Below, piece by piece: positions 20,384 to 34,296 of a stretch of DNA of 64,000 nucleotides. Under the pieces are notes generated by a model. The model ran no database searches. It saw only the letters and a program-made list of their open reading frames with translations, and had not been told where the DNA came from. The stretch is from Saccharomyces paradoxus. Lineage: Eukaryota; Ascomycota; Saccharomycetes; Saccharomycetales; Saccharomycetaceae. Positions within the stretch are counted from its first letter, which is position 1. Each line of letters opens with the position of its first letter. Position numbers and translations under genes: made by a program. The stretch covers positions 496,001-560,000 of the forward strand of contig NC_047490.1 in NCBI RefSeq assembly GCF_002079055.1, written 5' to 3'.

Positions 20384-20692
20384 TTTTCCCTTTTTAACCC
20401 TCTTTTATTTTTATCTTTCTTTCTTAGCTTTGAAATGCACAGCCTCTTGCATTTTTGCAGTACCCTGAAAAAAAGAAAGAAAGGCGAAGAAATAAGGGCA
20501 ATTCCTATATAAGAATTATAAAAGTTCGATTTTAATTTGTCTCCTTTCCCTTTCACCCCTTGTCAGTTTTTAACTGTATTTAAATGTTTCCCGATCATGT
20601 TTTGGGTTAAAGGTAAACGAATTCACTTCCGTACGCTATCAAAAACAAGTACTGATTGTCGAATAACCTAATTTGAATTAGCAACAACAAAA
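20384..20692. promoter_or_regulatory. Region between tRNA-Gln and the CYSTM gene
   Basis: About 310 bp with the tRNA-Gln terminator at the left and the promoter of the small CYSTM gene at the right. An 82-codon minus frame at 20308-20556 runs across the tRNA and is rejected. Confidence 0.4.
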
Positions 20693-20848
20693 ATGAGGCA
20701 TCATCAAAATATGCAATACGCTCCACAACAACAACCGGTTTATGTTCAACAGCCTCCTCCTCGGAGAGAATCTGGAGGTTGCTGTAGAACCTGCTGTCAC
20801 TTTCTATGTTGCCTATGTTTGATCAACCTATGTTGTGACGTTTTTTAA
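20693..20848 (+). CDS. YDR034W-B-like small CYSTM protein (51 aa)
   Basis: The open frame encodes 51 residues starting MRHHQNMQYAPQQQPVYVQQ and ending in a cysteine-rich hydrophobic tail, GGCCRTCCHFLCCLCLINL plus CCDVF. Eight cysteines in the last 24 residues form the CYSTM module found in small stress-associated membrane proteins of fungi and plants. The Gln/Pro-rich N-terminus and the C-terminal Cys cluster match what I recall for YDR034W-B, which localises to the plasma membrane. CYSTM proteins are thought to be palmitoylated and tail-embedded; that is inference here. The biochemical role is unknown. Its short length makes it easy to miss. Confidence 0.85.
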   Translation: MRHHQNMQYAPQQQPVYVQQPPPRRESGGCCRTCCHFLCCLCLINLCCDVF

Positions 20849-22322
<1,474 letters not shown>

Positions 22323-22603
22323 CCTGTAAATGAGGGAAAAATGCAAATAATCTTGAATGATACTCAAAACTTTTGATTTATTGTAATTTCTTTCTGAACC
22401 ATATTTATTATATTCAAAAATTTTTTTTTTTGCCTTTTATAAAAAAAATACTTATAAGAAAAGAGAGAGAAAATGACAGTTTTCTATGTATCATTAAATA
22501 AACATCCATATACAAATATAGCGTTATGTTTGACTTTTATTATTTACATGCATAGAAGTGTTGGCAAAATTCTTTACGAGCCACGGGGCTGCTATTTCAG
22601 GTT

Positions 22604-24106
22604 TTATTTCCATCTTAAGCCATCGTTAACTTCTTCACATTTTCTTTCACAAACAATTTTACATAGCGATTGGATACCCAGTTTCCCTCTTCTAGAAGAA
22701 ATCACATTGGCAAAGTGATTTAGTACTTCTCTTTCGGTAACTTTGGCGCCAGTGTCATCATTCGTTCTCTTTTCAATATACGCAGCGATTTCCTGTTCTG
22801 TAGGCAATTGGTATTTAGAATGGTAGGGATATTGAGTCCAAGTAACATTCGAGGTATTTCTTAGTAATGACATTGGTAGCGATGGTTTAGGAGATGTGAT
22901 AGATGTCAACTGAGATACAAATAACTGTTCCTTCTTTGTCCATGGATACGGGACCTTTTGTTTATCAATAAGTTTATGCTTTGTGGCTTCAGAGAATTCC
23001 ACCAAAGAGTCCTGGTTCATGCACATGTTAGCTGCTGTGTATAAGTCTCTTTTGATAGCAGATTCTATGTGATCTCTGGAATTCTCTTGCACCAATCTCA
23101 AGGCGATTTGAAGAGAGGATGGTGACTTGGTTAACAATTTCGTTTTGATTTCTTGTGCGAAAGCCTTACCTTCCGCAGAACCTTCATATTGACGTAAGTT
23201 ATTCATTATGTCTTCAATAGTACCATTTTTAGATAAGTTAAAACAGGCTTCAATAACGTTTAATTTCTCGTTAGAATACTTGAAAACATAATCTTTTGGT
23301 AATGGTGATACGAATTCGTCGATGGATTCGTTAACCATTCCGAAGAAGTATGCAGACTGTGGATCGTTATTAAAAGGGGGGCTAATTTCACCTAATCTTT
23401 TCTGCAAAGCATCTAAATTTTCACTACTGACGTAATGAGACGCTAAGCCGAGCATATAAGCGTCTGCTCCTGTGACTACTTCTCCTGTAAGACATAGATA
23501 CAGGGCCATTTGTGAGTTTGAGTTAGCCAATGTCACGATTCTAGGGAGAGCAAAAGTTGAGCCTACATCTGGAAAAAAACCAATGTCCATCTCGGGCATG
23601 GCCCATTTGGTGTTTTCTGTAGCAATTCTAAAGGGCGTGTGAATGGATAGACCAACGCCGCCACCCATGGTGATACCGTCCATGAAGGTAACAATTGGTT
23701 TCAAGTAAGTTGCTATTTGAAAATTCAAAGAATATTCATCAGTAAAAAATTTGATGGACTTGGCAAATTCTTTGTTAAAATTGAATATTGCCACAGTAGC
23801 TACATCACCACCAGCACAGAACGAACGTGGTCGGTTGGATGACTTTAAAATGACTAAGTTTGTAGTATCGCTTTTTGCATACTCGTTCAAAGTCTTGAAC
23901 ATGGATTCTGACATTTCGGCGTTCAAAGCATTGAGCTTTTTGGGCCTATTTAGCGTGATAACTCTAGCTGTATCTTGAACGGTAAATAGCACAGGTGGTG
24001 CGTCGGTGACATTTAGCTGGGGTTGAGTAGTCATGAATGTACGTGTAGTAGTTTTAAATCCGTATTTAGACGACAATTGGGCACATTTTAGCGTATTTCT
24101 GAGCAT
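22604..24106 (-). CDS. EHD3: EHD3 (YDR036C), mitochondrial 3-hydroxyisobutyryl-CoA hydrolase-like / small-ribosome-associated protein
   Basis: The 500-residue protein starts with an Arg/Lys/Thr-rich, acid-free segment ([20 protein letters not shown]) typical of a mitochondrial presequence. The crotonase fold follows: [13 protein letters not shown] near residue 50, [11 protein letters not shown] near 96 (oxyanion-hole region) and [13 protein letters not shown] near 142, then [18 protein letters not shown]. The long C-terminal extension is characteristic of the hydroxyisobutyryl-CoA hydrolase branch used in valine breakdown. The yeast protein is also found with the mitochondrial small ribosomal subunit. 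It diverges from KRS1 and converges with ARO3. Confidence 0.93.
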   Translation of the reverse strand: MLRNTLKCAQLSSKYGFKTTTRTFMTTQPQLNVTDAPPVLFTVQDTARVITLNRPKKLNALNAEMSESMFKTLNEYAKSDTTNLVILKSSNRPRSFCAGGDVATVAIFNFNKEFAKSIKFFTDEYSLNFQIATYLKPIVTFMDGITMGGGVGLSIHTPFRIATENTKWAMPEMDIGFFPDVGSTFALPRIVTLANSNSQMALYLCLTGEVVTGADAYMLGLASHYVSSENLDALQKRLGEISPPFNNDPQSAYFFGMVNESIDEFVSPLPKDYVFKYSNEKLNVIEACFNLSKNGTIEDIMNNLRQYEGSAEGKAFAQEIKTKLLTKSPSSLQIALRLVQENSRDHIESAIKRDLYTAANMCMNQDSLVEFSEATKHKLIDKQKVPYPWTKKEQLFVSQLTSITSPKPSLPMSLLRNTSNVTWTQYPYHSKYQLPTEQEIAAYIEKRTNDDTGAKVTEREVLNHFANVISSRRGKLGIQSLCKIVCERKCEEVNDGLRWK

Positions 24107-24831
24107 TATTTGTGGTGGCTAAACAGAACCAAGTATTATATAAATGAGGATTCCCGTACACAGGCGCAGGAAACAAGCTGCTCTTATCTTCTCGGCTACC
24201 CCATCAATCATTTGGCTCCGAGGTTTAACACTTTTCTTTGCACTTGCCTCTCCAATTCCGAAGTTCCGAAGGGTGACCCGGATTGTGTTACTAAACAAGA
24301 GAAGATTGGTAGAAAACGCAATGGGTCAGTTTGGCTGGCTGAATCCTTGGACTCCTGTAAGGCTGCTTACTACAAATGGGTTAGGAACTGTTCTCTTCGG
24401 CATAATGTTTAAGTGTTAGTTTTGAGATATTACATGTTTAAGAATTCAAAAAACCTTTCTATTAACCCAGGAAACGATGCGGATAAGGCGAGCTTCTCCG
24501 ACCCATGAGCACAATAGATCAAGTTCTGTTCTAGTTGTTGGTTAGTAGTTTATGGAATGCTAATGGCATTAGTGATGTAGGAATATTTTTGGTGTAGTGT
24601 ATGGGTGTTGTGAAAATATTTGCCATTTGATTTTTTTCCGGCGCTTTTCTTTTTTTTTTTCTTTTTTTTTAGCTTGAATTATCGATGAATAATGAAATGA
24701 CTCTTAATGAACTTCGAAGTTATATATACAGCCACTTTTTTGTTTAGAAAGAAAAGTATAATTATCTTACATACATTGATTTATTGCTCTGTCCTTCCTC
24801 CGAGAAATCCGTAATAAACTTCAATAGCATA
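24107..24831. promoter_or_regulatory. Divergent EHD3/KRS1 promoter region
   Basis: A 725-bp region between two divergent genes. The KRS1 side has T-rich tracts near 24650-24670 and a TATATATA element at 24721-24728, about 105 bp upstream of its start. The EHD3 side holds two overlapping plus-strand frames of 100 and 91 codons (24110-24412 and 24144-24419) without recognisable domains; I do not call either a gene. Confidence 0.45.
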
Positions 24832-26607
24832 ATGTCTCAACAAGATAATGTCAAAGCCGCCGCTGAAGGTGTTGCTAACCTACATCTCGACGAAGCTACC
24901 GGGGAAATGGTCTCCAAGTCTGAATTGAAGAAGCGTATCAAGCAAAGACAAGTCGAAGCTAAAAAGGCCGCCAAAAAGGCTGCCGCTCAACCAAAGCCGG
25001 CTTCCAAAAAAAAAACAGATTTGTTCGCTGACCTGGATCCATCGCAATATTTCGAAACAAGATCTCGCCAAATCCAAGAATTGAGAAAGACTCACGAACC
25101 AAATCCATACCCACACAAGTTTCACGTTTCTATATCCAATCCTGAGTTCTTGGCCAAATATGCGCATTTGAAAAAAGGTGAAACCTTACCTGAAGAGAAG
25201 GTTTCAATTGCTGGTAGAATTCATGCCAAAAGAGAATCTGGCTCCAAATTGAAATTCTATGTTCTTCACGGTGATGGTGTTGAAGTTCAATTGATGTCCC
25301 AATTGCAGGACTACTGCGACCCAGACTCTTACGAAAAGGATCACGACCTTTTGAAAAGGGGTGATATCGTTGGTGTCGAGGGTTACGTCGGAAGAACTCA
25401 ACCAAAGAAAGGTGGTGAAGGTGAAGTTTCCGTCTTCGTTAGCAGAGTGCAATTATTGACACCATGTTTGCACATGTTACCTGCCGACCACTTTGGTTTC
25501 AAAGACCAGGAAACCAGATACAGAAAGCGTTATTTGGATTTGATCATGAACAAAGACGCCAGAAACCGTTTTATTACCCGTTCTGAAATTATCCGTTACA
25601 TCAGAAGATTTTTGGACCAAAGAAAGTTTATTGAAGTAGAAACTCCAATGATGAACGTTATTGCTGGTGGTGCTACCGCTAAGCCATTTATTACCCACCA
25701 TAATGACCTTGATATGGACATGTACATGAGAATTGCTCCAGAATTGTTCTTAAAACAATTGGTTGTCGGTGGTTTGGATCGTGTTTACGAAATTGGTAGA
25801 CAATTCAGAAATGAAGGTATCGATATGACACATAATCCAGAATTCACCACTTGTGAGTTTTATCAAGCCTACGCTGATGTTTATGATTTGATGGATATGA
25901 CTGAATTGATGTTTTCAGAAATGGTCAAGGAGATCACTGGTTCTTATATTATCAAATACCATCCGGACCCTGCTGATCCAGCCAAAGAACTAGAATTGAA
26001 CTTTTCTAGACCATGGAAGAGAATCAACATGATTGAAGAATTAGAAAAGGTATTCAACGTTAAGTTCCCATCTGGTGATCAATTACATACAGCTGAGACT
26101 GGTGAATTTTTGAAAAAGGTTCTTGTCGACAACAAATTAGAATGTCCACCTCCACTAACTAATGCTCGTATGTTAGATAAGCTTGTCGGTGAATTAGAAG
26201 ATACATGTATCAACCCAACTTTCATTTTTGGCCACCCTCAAATGATGTCTCCATTAGCCAAGTACTCAAGAGATCAACCGGGTCTATGTGAGCGTTTCGA
26301 GGTCTTTGTAGCTACAAAGGAAATTTGTAATGCCTACACTGAATTGAACGATCCATTTGACCAAAGGGCACGTTTCGAAGAACAAGCTAGACAAAAGGAT
26401 CAAGGTGACGACGAAGCTCAATTAGTCGATGAAACCTTCTGTAATGCTCTAGAATACGGTTTACCACCAACTGGTGGTTGGGGTTGTGGTATTGATAGAC
26501 TGGCCATGTTCTTGACCGACTCCAACACCATTAGAGAAGTCTTATTGTTCCCAACTTTGAAGCCTGATGTTTTGAGAGAGGAAGTCAAAAAGGAAGAAGA
26601 AAATTAA
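24832..26607 (+). CDS. KRS1: KRS1 (YDR037W), cytosolic lysyl-tRNA synthetase
   Basis: The 591-residue class II aminoacyl-tRNA synthetase charges tRNA-Lys in the cytosol. A Lys/Ala-rich helical N-terminal extension (about 25-65) binds tRNA. An OB-fold follows at about 115-225. The class II core has motif 2 ([20 protein letters not shown]) and motif 3 ([16 protein letters not shown]). I chose the ATG at 24832, which gives the family N-terminus [14 protein letters not shown]. An in-frame ATG 48 bp upstream would add [16 protein letters not shown] and is not expected to be the main start. Strong codon bias fits high expression. The mitochondrial enzyme is a separate gene (MSK1). Confidence 0.97.
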   Translation: MSQQDNVKAAAEGVANLHLDEATGEMVSKSELKKRIKQRQVEAKKAAKKAAAQPKPASKKKTDLFADLDPSQYFETRSRQIQELRKTHEPNPYPHKFHVSISNPEFLAKYAHLKKGETLPEEKVSIAGRIHAKRESGSKLKFYVLHGDGVEVQLMSQLQDYCDPDSYEKDHDLLKRGDIVGVEGYVGRTQPKKGGEGEVSVFVSRVQLLTPCLHMLPADHFGFKDQETRYRKRYLDLIMNKDARNRFITRSEIIRYIRRFLDQRKFIEVETPMMNVIAGGATAKPFITHHNDLDMDMYMRIAPELFLKQLVVGGLDRVYEIGRQFRNEGIDMTHNPEFTTCEFYQAYADVYDLMDMTELMFSEMVKEITGSYIIKYHPDPADPAKELELNFSRPWKRINMIEELEKVFNVKFPSGDQLHTAETGEFLKKVLVDNKLECPPPLTNARMLDKLVGELEDTCINPTFIFGHPQMMSPLAKYSRDQPGLCERFEVFVATKEICNAYTELNDPFDQRARFEEQARQKDQGDDEAQLVDETFCNALEYGLPPTGGWGCGIDRLAMFLTDSNTIREVLLFPTLKPDVLREEVKKEEEN

Positions 26608-26795
26608 GCTAAAAGATATTAGAACATATTGTATAATGTAAGTATTATTATTCTAAGATAGAGCTTGAATATGAAAACTCATTACCTAAGTTCGTTTATA
26701 GTAAAATAAAAAACAAATAACAAAATAAATGTAAATATCTAAATATATGAAATGAATAAGGAAAAAGATGGGGAGCACTTAATAGGCCCTGCCTA

Positions 26796-29700
26796 TCATT
26801 GTTTAATACCAATATTAACTTCTGTATGGATTGTAGTAGAAGTACTGTACGCTTCGAATGGATCGCGCTTATTGTTACTCTCCAAATCATTCTCCGGGTT
26901 GTGCGCTCTCTGAGTTTTGAAATAGCGCCTCTTTCCACACTTGTAAAGTTCAGCACCTATCCAGAATGCAATTGTGAATGCAATGGCGAGACCCCATTCA
27001 GCACCAATTGGTTTATGCAAAAACACTTTATCATTAATAACCGGAATATAGACGACGGGGAAGGCTGACACAAATCCAAAAATGATTGACCAGAACAAAA
27101 ACTGGTTTCCCCAAATACTTCTGAAAAATTCCTTGACTGGGCTGTCAGTGTCTGGATGCATTCTGAAAAAAGATCTTCTCATGTCAACCACTTCCCAAGC
27201 CAGAATCAAAGCGCACCACGTCATAGTTGCGAAAGCTGCAGAACGTGATCTATAAACGTCACGACAACTGCTGTTATAAGACCTATCACAATTAACTCCC
27301 AATCCACCATTATTTATTCCGTAGAGTGACCCAGTGAAAGAGGCCATACAAGAACCAGCCATCAAAAACCCGTATGCAAATGTGTCGATAATAACCTCCC
27401 ATGTGAAAATACCAACCTCTGAATCATTAGGAGGTCTATCCATCAAATCTGGAGCAGCCTTTTCTAGACCTAGCCCCATAGCAGGAAAACAAGAGGTGAC
27501 GACAATAATCCACAATACTTCCACTGGTGATAAGGGAAATACTGATTTTCCGTTTTCATCTCTGAATACCAAACCAATAATCAAATACAAAGCCTGAGCA
27601 ACATTTTCTGCCAATAATTGCAGAACAAATTTCTGGATGTTATCCGTCATTCTGCGACCTTCTTCAACGGCATTCAGAATAGAAGCAAAATTGTCATCAC
27701 TTAGAACAATATCGGACGCTTCTTTGGAAACATCTGAACCATTGATACCCATTGCGATACCAACATTGGCCATCTTTAAAGATGGAGAATCGTTAACACC
27801 ATCACCCGTCATTGCGCAGAACTTTTTCCTACGGTGTAAAGCTTCGATCATTCTCACCTTAGTCTGCGGAGAACAACGTGCAATAACTAGAGGTAAGACG
27901 GGCAAGTCGTCTACTTCCTCTTCACTTAGTCCGTCAAACTGAGATCCGGTCATGACCATACTGTCAACAATCTCTTGAGAGTAATGGTATAAATTAGTGG
28001 GTAAGATGCCAACCTCCTGAGCGATAGCCTTTGCTGTACCCACAAAGTCCCCAGTTAACATATGAACGTTAATACCAGCTTGGTGAAACTTCTTGACTGC
28101 ACCGGCAGTCTCATTTCTGGGTGGATCGTAAATACCAATCAACCCTAGGAAAACTAAATCACTTTCTGCGGTGGCCCTGTTTGAAGTAATGTTTTTCAAT
28201 TGATCGTCATTCACTTGATCTTTAGTGAAAGATTTGGAGGCAAAACCCAAGACTCTTAAACCCTCATTTGATAGACTGTAAACATTTTTCCTTATCGTTT
28301 CGACATCACAATCGGTCAATGGTGTGATTTTTACACCATCCTTACCATACCAAGAACTGCAACAACTGATAATGCTTTCGAAAGCACCCTTGCCATAAAT
28401 ATTATATGTTTCGTTGTGATTGTTGTAGTAGACAGATGACATTCTCTTCACAGTTGAGTCGAATGGGAATTCAGCAATATGTTCGAATTGTGCACTGCCA
28501 GGCTTCTCATTGTGTTGTAAAAGAGAGGATTGATCATTCTCATTACTTTGATTAGTCGATTTCTCACCGGTAAGGGCACTGCGGGGCAAGTCCATCTTAG
28601 TAGCAAACACTTGAATCGCAATTTCTGTTGGGTCACCATGAGCCTTCCAACCGTCTGTTGTATCATCTTTAAAAACAGTAGCAATGTTAGCCAAAGTGGC
28701 GGTTTCGAGCCACTTTTGAAATAGATCCATGTCAATATCTTCTGGTAAATCTTTTTCGTATAGGCGATCCTTGAAATTCTGGAGAATACCAACGTCACCA
28801 TCCTCATTATGAGAATATTCGTAAGGTGAAAACCTTGGAATCAAACTCACGTCGCCCTCATTGGGATTAAAGGGGTCATCAGAATTCGAGATAGTTATGG
28901 TACCAAAGCGAGGGATCCAAATTTGCCTCGCTAACATTTTACCCTGTGTAAGAGTACCGGTCTTGTCAGAACAGATGTCGTTAACGGCACCTAAAGCTTC
29001 CAGAGAATCTAATTTTCTTACAATAACGTTTCTAGAAACCATAACAGCTGCCCCAACAGACATGGTGATGGTCAGGACAACGACTAATGAAGAGGGAATC
29101 ATAGATAGAGCCACACAGATGGCATAAATAGCTATACCCTTGTCTACACTGAACTTCTGGGAGGCCATGACAATGATAGCAAAAAGTACGGCAATCCAGA
29201 AAAGCAATACCGCCAACTTAGACAGTTTCCTGTGCAGGGGCGTACCGACATTTGTACCTAAAAATGCACCAGTAACTTTCTTTGTAGATATCCATGTATT
29301 CTGTAACCACGACTTACTAGGATCGCGGGAAATGAGACCTGAATCACCTTGTAGAGATTTTGCAATTTTACCAATTTCACTATTCAAAGCTGTCTTGATG
29401 ACAATACCCTTGGCTCTTCCCTTGACAACGGTGGATGAAGAAAATGCTAAATTCAAACGATCACCCACGGAGGTTTCTTCTTCTTTTCCAAACACTAAGT
29501 TGGCGTCTTTGGAGACAGGCAAAGATTCACCGGTCAGTAGTGATTCATCAGTATCAAAATTCTTAGTTTCAATTAAACGTAAATCAGCAGGAATAGTATC
29601 ACCGACCTTCACCAGACAAATATCACCTGGAACCACATCTTTTGAGTTTATAGTCTCACTTTTCCCGTTCCTAATAACATGAGCATTGGGAGAGCTCAAG

Positions 29701-30071
29701 TTTTTCAAAGAGTTCATTGTCTTTGTAGCCTTATATTCTTGAACTAGGCCAATACCGACGTTAACTCCGACTACAAAAGAAATAACGCCACCAGTAATCC
29801 AATCATGCATGGCAAACGAGATTACCATAGATATTAAAAGGACCATAATCATTGCATTGCATACCTGATGAAGAACCATTGCCTTATAGTCAATTTTGGT
29901 GTCATCACCCAATGTGTTCTCTCCCACTGCTTTCAGTCTGCGGAGAGACTCATCTTGAGTGAGACCTTCAGTCAGACTTGTGCCTATGAATTCAGCGGCT
30001 TCTTCTGCAGTCAATGTGTGATAAGCATTGAATTCTGCATTATTGTTTTCTTTAACGGTTCCTTCGCTCAT
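26796..30071 (-). CDS. ENA: Single-copy ENA-type P-type ATPase sodium/lithium pump
   Basis: The 1091-residue protein is a type IID P-type ATPase that exports Na+ and Li+ (and K+) across the plasma membrane. The motifs are complete: LLTGES at about 178-183 (actuator domain), the phosphorylation site CSDKTGTLTQGK with Asp369, and the hinge AMTGDGVNDSPSLK near 725. Four N-terminal and six C-terminal membrane segments are predicted by eye. The first residues MSEGTVKENNNAEF resemble S288C Ena2/Ena5 rather than Ena1. In S288C this locus is a tandem array (ENA5-ENA2-ENA1); here only one gene stands between KRS1 and RSM10. A luminal loop near residue 930 (NNGGLGVNCDRSYNSSC) is where I recall the most difference. 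Confidence 0.95.
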   Translation of the reverse strand: MSEGTVKENNNAEFNAYHTLTAEEAAEFIGTSLTEGLTQDESLRRLKAVGENTLGDDTKIDYKAMVLHQVCNAMIMVLLISMVISFAMHDWITGGVISFVVGVNVGIGLVQEYKATKTMNSLKNLSSPNAHVIRNGKSETINSKDVVPGDICLVKVGDTIPADLRLIETKNFDTDESLLTGESLPVSKDANLVFGKEEETSVGDRLNLAFSSSTVVKGRAKGIVIKTALNSEIGKIAKSLQGDSGLISRDPSKSWLQNTWISTKKVTGAFLGTNVGTPLHRKLSKLAVLLFWIAVLFAIIVMASQKFSVDKGIAIYAICVALSMIPSSLVVVLTITMSVGAAVMVSRNVIVRKLDSLEALGAVNDICSDKTGTLTQGKMLARQIWIPRFGTITISNSDDPFNPNEGDVSLIPRFSPYEYSHNEDGDVGILQNFKDRLYEKDLPEDIDMDLFQKWLETATLANIATVFKDDTTDGWKAHGDPTEIAIQVFATKMDLPRSALTGEKSTNQSNENDQSSLLQHNEKPGSAQFEHIAEFPFDSTVKRMSSVYYNNHNETYNIYGKGAFESIISCCSSWYGKDGVKITPLTDCDVETIRKNVYSLSNEGLRVLGFASKSFTKDQVNDDQLKNITSNRATAESDLVFLGLIGIYDPPRNETAGAVKKFHQAGINVHMLTGDFVGTAKAIAQEVGILPTNLYHYSQEIVDSMVMTGSQFDGLSEEEVDDLPVLPLVIARCSPQTKVRMIEALHRRKKFCAMTGDGVNDSPSLKMANVGIAMGINGSDVSKEASDIVLSDDNFASILNAVEEGRRMTDNIQKFVLQLLAENVAQALYLIIGLVFRDENGKSVFPLSPVEVLWIIVVTSCFPAMGLGLEKAAPDLMDRPPNDSEVGIFTWEVIIDTFAYGFLMAGSCMASFTGSLYGINNGGLGVNCDRSYNSSCRDVYRSRSAAFATMTWCALILAWEVVDMRRSFFRMHPDTDSPVKEFFRSIWGNQFLFWSIIFGFVSAFPVVYIPVINDKVFLHKPIGAEWGLAIAFTIAFWIGAELYKCGKRRYFKTQRAHNPENDLESNNKRDPFEAYSTSTTIHTEVNIGIKQ

Positions 30072-32040
<1,969 letters not shown>

Positions 32041-32224
32041 AGTTGAACACAATCACATCATTACGTTGGTTCTTGAAACCGAGAAGACTTCACACCTGTA
32101 AATAAAATAAATGAAGAAGAGGGACAAAAAAGTAGTAGTGTAAATGGTTATATTGAATTTATAAGGAACTTTAATTATATGTTTAACTATATGAAGAGCA
32201 ATTTTGTACTAATGTTGCAGAGTA

Positions 32225-32806
32225 TTATGTGCATTGCTTTTGCCATAGAAGTGCGTTTACTGCTTTAGTTTCTGGTACGTTATACCGCCTGATATTGTTA
32301 TTTTTCCAAAGATCTGCTTTCTGGAAACATTCCAAGGATTTACCAGGTAGCGGACCTGAGAATCTATTTTTTAGTCCATTGGCTACAAAAATCGGTAGTA
32401 TACTTGTTCTTGGTAAGCAAACCTTGTTGAAGGAAGACTCTTTTTTTTGATTTGTATTTCCCTTTATATTCCATCTGAAATGTTGAACATTCAAGGATGT
32501 GTGCGACCGATACTTCTGATCAGAGAGTTTGTATACAATATATTCCGCTAATCTCAAAATGGTAAAGAATAGTATAAATATATTCTTGGTGGCAGATATG
32601 AAATTTCGCTCTTTATTCCAACTACTTTTGAACAAAACAGTTGAATAAGATTCCATTATTGGGGCTTTCGTTTCAAACAATTGCATAACTGGATTACAAA
32701 GTAACTGTTGGAAAATAGAAAAAATTAGGACCTTGAGAAAAATTAAACCTTGAAAAGTTGAAAGGGTAGAAATTTTAAGGCTTTGATTATATAATATTTG
32801 CTCCAT
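32225..32806 (-). CDS. YDR042C-like uncharacterised protein
   Basis: A 193-residue frame at the position of S. cerevisiae YDR042C (about 200 residues as I recall). It has a hydrophobic stretch at about residues 18-38 (FQGLIFLKVLIFSIFQQLL) that could be a membrane segment. A second hydrophobic run follows near 70-90. The C-terminal half is basic and Asn/Lys-rich. No domain, catalytic motif or signal peptide is clear. Retention of a long open frame in a species with many substitutions supports a real gene, but function is unknown. Confidence 0.65.
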   Translation of the reverse strand: MEQILYNQSLKISTLSTFQGLIFLKVLIFSIFQQLLCNPVMQLFETKAPIMESYSTVLFKSSWNKERNFISATKNIFILFFTILRLAEYIVYKLSDQKYRSHTSLNVQHFRWNIKGNTNQKKESSFNKVCLPRTSILPIFVANGLKNRFSGPLPGKSLECFQKADLWKNNNIRRYNVPETKAVNALLWQKQCT

Positions 32807-34296
32807 TTTGAGAAAAGAAAGAAGGCGTTTTCTCTGGGAGATCTAGTCGTTTATTAGCTGTTATATGACTTGCTATTCAGTGGCAGAGTCTAAAATAAAG
32901 TGAGAAAAACATAAAGACGTTATAATTGCATATGCCTGCAATATCATATATGCACTGCAGATACACAGATGTAAAATTTTTTCCGTCATCCGCGTTTCCT
33001 CCTGAAAGTTAGTAACAGGATTTTGTGTCATTAGCAAAAATAACTGCCATTAATATGCCAGTTATCCCGACGGGAAACAGAAACAAAAAATTGAAAGGAA
33101 AATGTAAGAAATCAACTACCTTGACTTATACTATCGCCATTGAAGGTGACGAAGGAAGCACAATAAGAGTAAGACATAAGGAAATTAGCAATAATGACGC
33201 GAAAATATATGATCAGTGTTAAAAAGCTATTGTCAAAGTTTGTTTCCACCTATAAAGGATTCGGACGAAGAAATTCATGTTGTTGTTGTTATAGGATATC
33301 ATCATATATATTTTCGGTCATTTGCTCAAGAAAATGCGTATCAATGAGAAAGATACCACGTTCATCTGAACATGTTTAATACCTTTTCTCCTATTTGCTC
33401 AGTATTCGAGCCCTATATCTTTTGTACAAGCTTGTAGTATCAACAGTCATTGCAATGGAACATTATGTCTTTGCGAAGAATGTGGTTCCTTTTATATGAC
33501 CGTATGAAAGGCAGAGGATGCACAAAACTTTTGTAAAAAAAAAAATGCTTTTCAGAACTAAAACATCCTTACATTTTCGGATATTTCTTCTAGGGTTTGA
33601 GTAAAATCAACTAATTATATTATTGTTCGGAGAAATGCTCAGATGCCTGGCAAAACTCCTGCTCCTGAAAATTTTTTCGCCTTATCTCGTCTTCAAAGAG
33701 CCATTATCATTGCTGTTAGAAAGGCTTAAAAGACAGTATCTTCAGCGCAGGGTCTATGAGATACATCACGTGCACGGTATTGCGTACAAAATGTTTCAAG
33801 GTGATTGTCGTTGTTAGTGATAAGAAGGTTGTTCTGCAACTGTAAACTTTAAGGAGCCACAGTTTCAAAAGGAAAGGCAATAGATTAAGAAGGGGCTTTA
33901 CGTTTGTAAAATTTAAATAAAGCTGGGTCTGTACTTTTACTATAACAAGAAGCCAGGGGGTATCCTCGGTGTCATATTGAGCGAAAGTGGTCTGCTTGGA
34001 TGGCAAAATAGTCTTGGTATAGTATTACTTGCTACCGAGGCGCAGCCCTACAATTAAAGTGTGGACAGACTTGATCTTGCGTGGAGGGGTTTTTGTTTCC
34101 GTTTTTTTGACATTAAAAAGTTTACTTAATGCCGCGCGTGTAAAAGAAAACTGATCTGGAAGTGATTTGTGATGCCATAAAAAAGTGTAGATGATCTTTT
34201 AAAATACAATGTATGTATGCATGAGTTTATAAAATATGATTTAAGATGTGGAATAGGTAATACTAGCGAACGTAAAAAACAAGGGCATACCGTCAC
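32807..34296. other. YDR042C-NRG1 intergenic region containing snR47
   Basis: This gap of 1.49 kb holds the YDR042C promoter, snR47 at 33206-33310 and the NRG1 3' end. The plus-strand short frames at 33025-33222 and 33194-33379 overlap the snoRNA on the other strand and are rejected. I see nothing else with support. Confidence 0.5.
33206..33310 (-). ncRNA. SNR47: Box C/D snoRNA snR47
   Basis: On the minus strand a C box TGATGA (33304-33299) and a D box CTGA (33216-33213) are bracketed by a perfect 9-bp terminal stem (33306-33314 with 33202-33210). The guide before the D box contains AGCTTTTTAAC, complementary to 18S rRNA GTTAAAAAGCT; the +5 rule puts methylation on the first A, the known Am619. 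A D'-like CCGA follows TGAATTTCTTC, complementary to 25S GAAGAAATTCA, fitting Am2220. Those are the two targets known for snR47, and S. cerevisiae places this gene between YDR042C and NRG1. Exact ends are approximate. Confidence 0.88.

Noticed and set aside
20308-20556. 82-codon minus-strand frame
   Set aside because: It runs through tRNA-Gln in antisense.
24784-24831. Upstream in-frame start for KRS1
   Set aside because: It would add 16 residues not found in the known protein; similar extensions of BAP3 (42098-42163) and CDC34 (53882-53926) were rejected for the same reason.
29140-29682. 180-codon plus-strand frame
   Set aside because: It is antisense to the ENA gene, which is complete and conserved on the other strand.
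33025-33379. Two short plus-strand frames between YDR042C and NRG1
   Set aside because: They overlap snR47 on the opposite strand and have no recognisable features.
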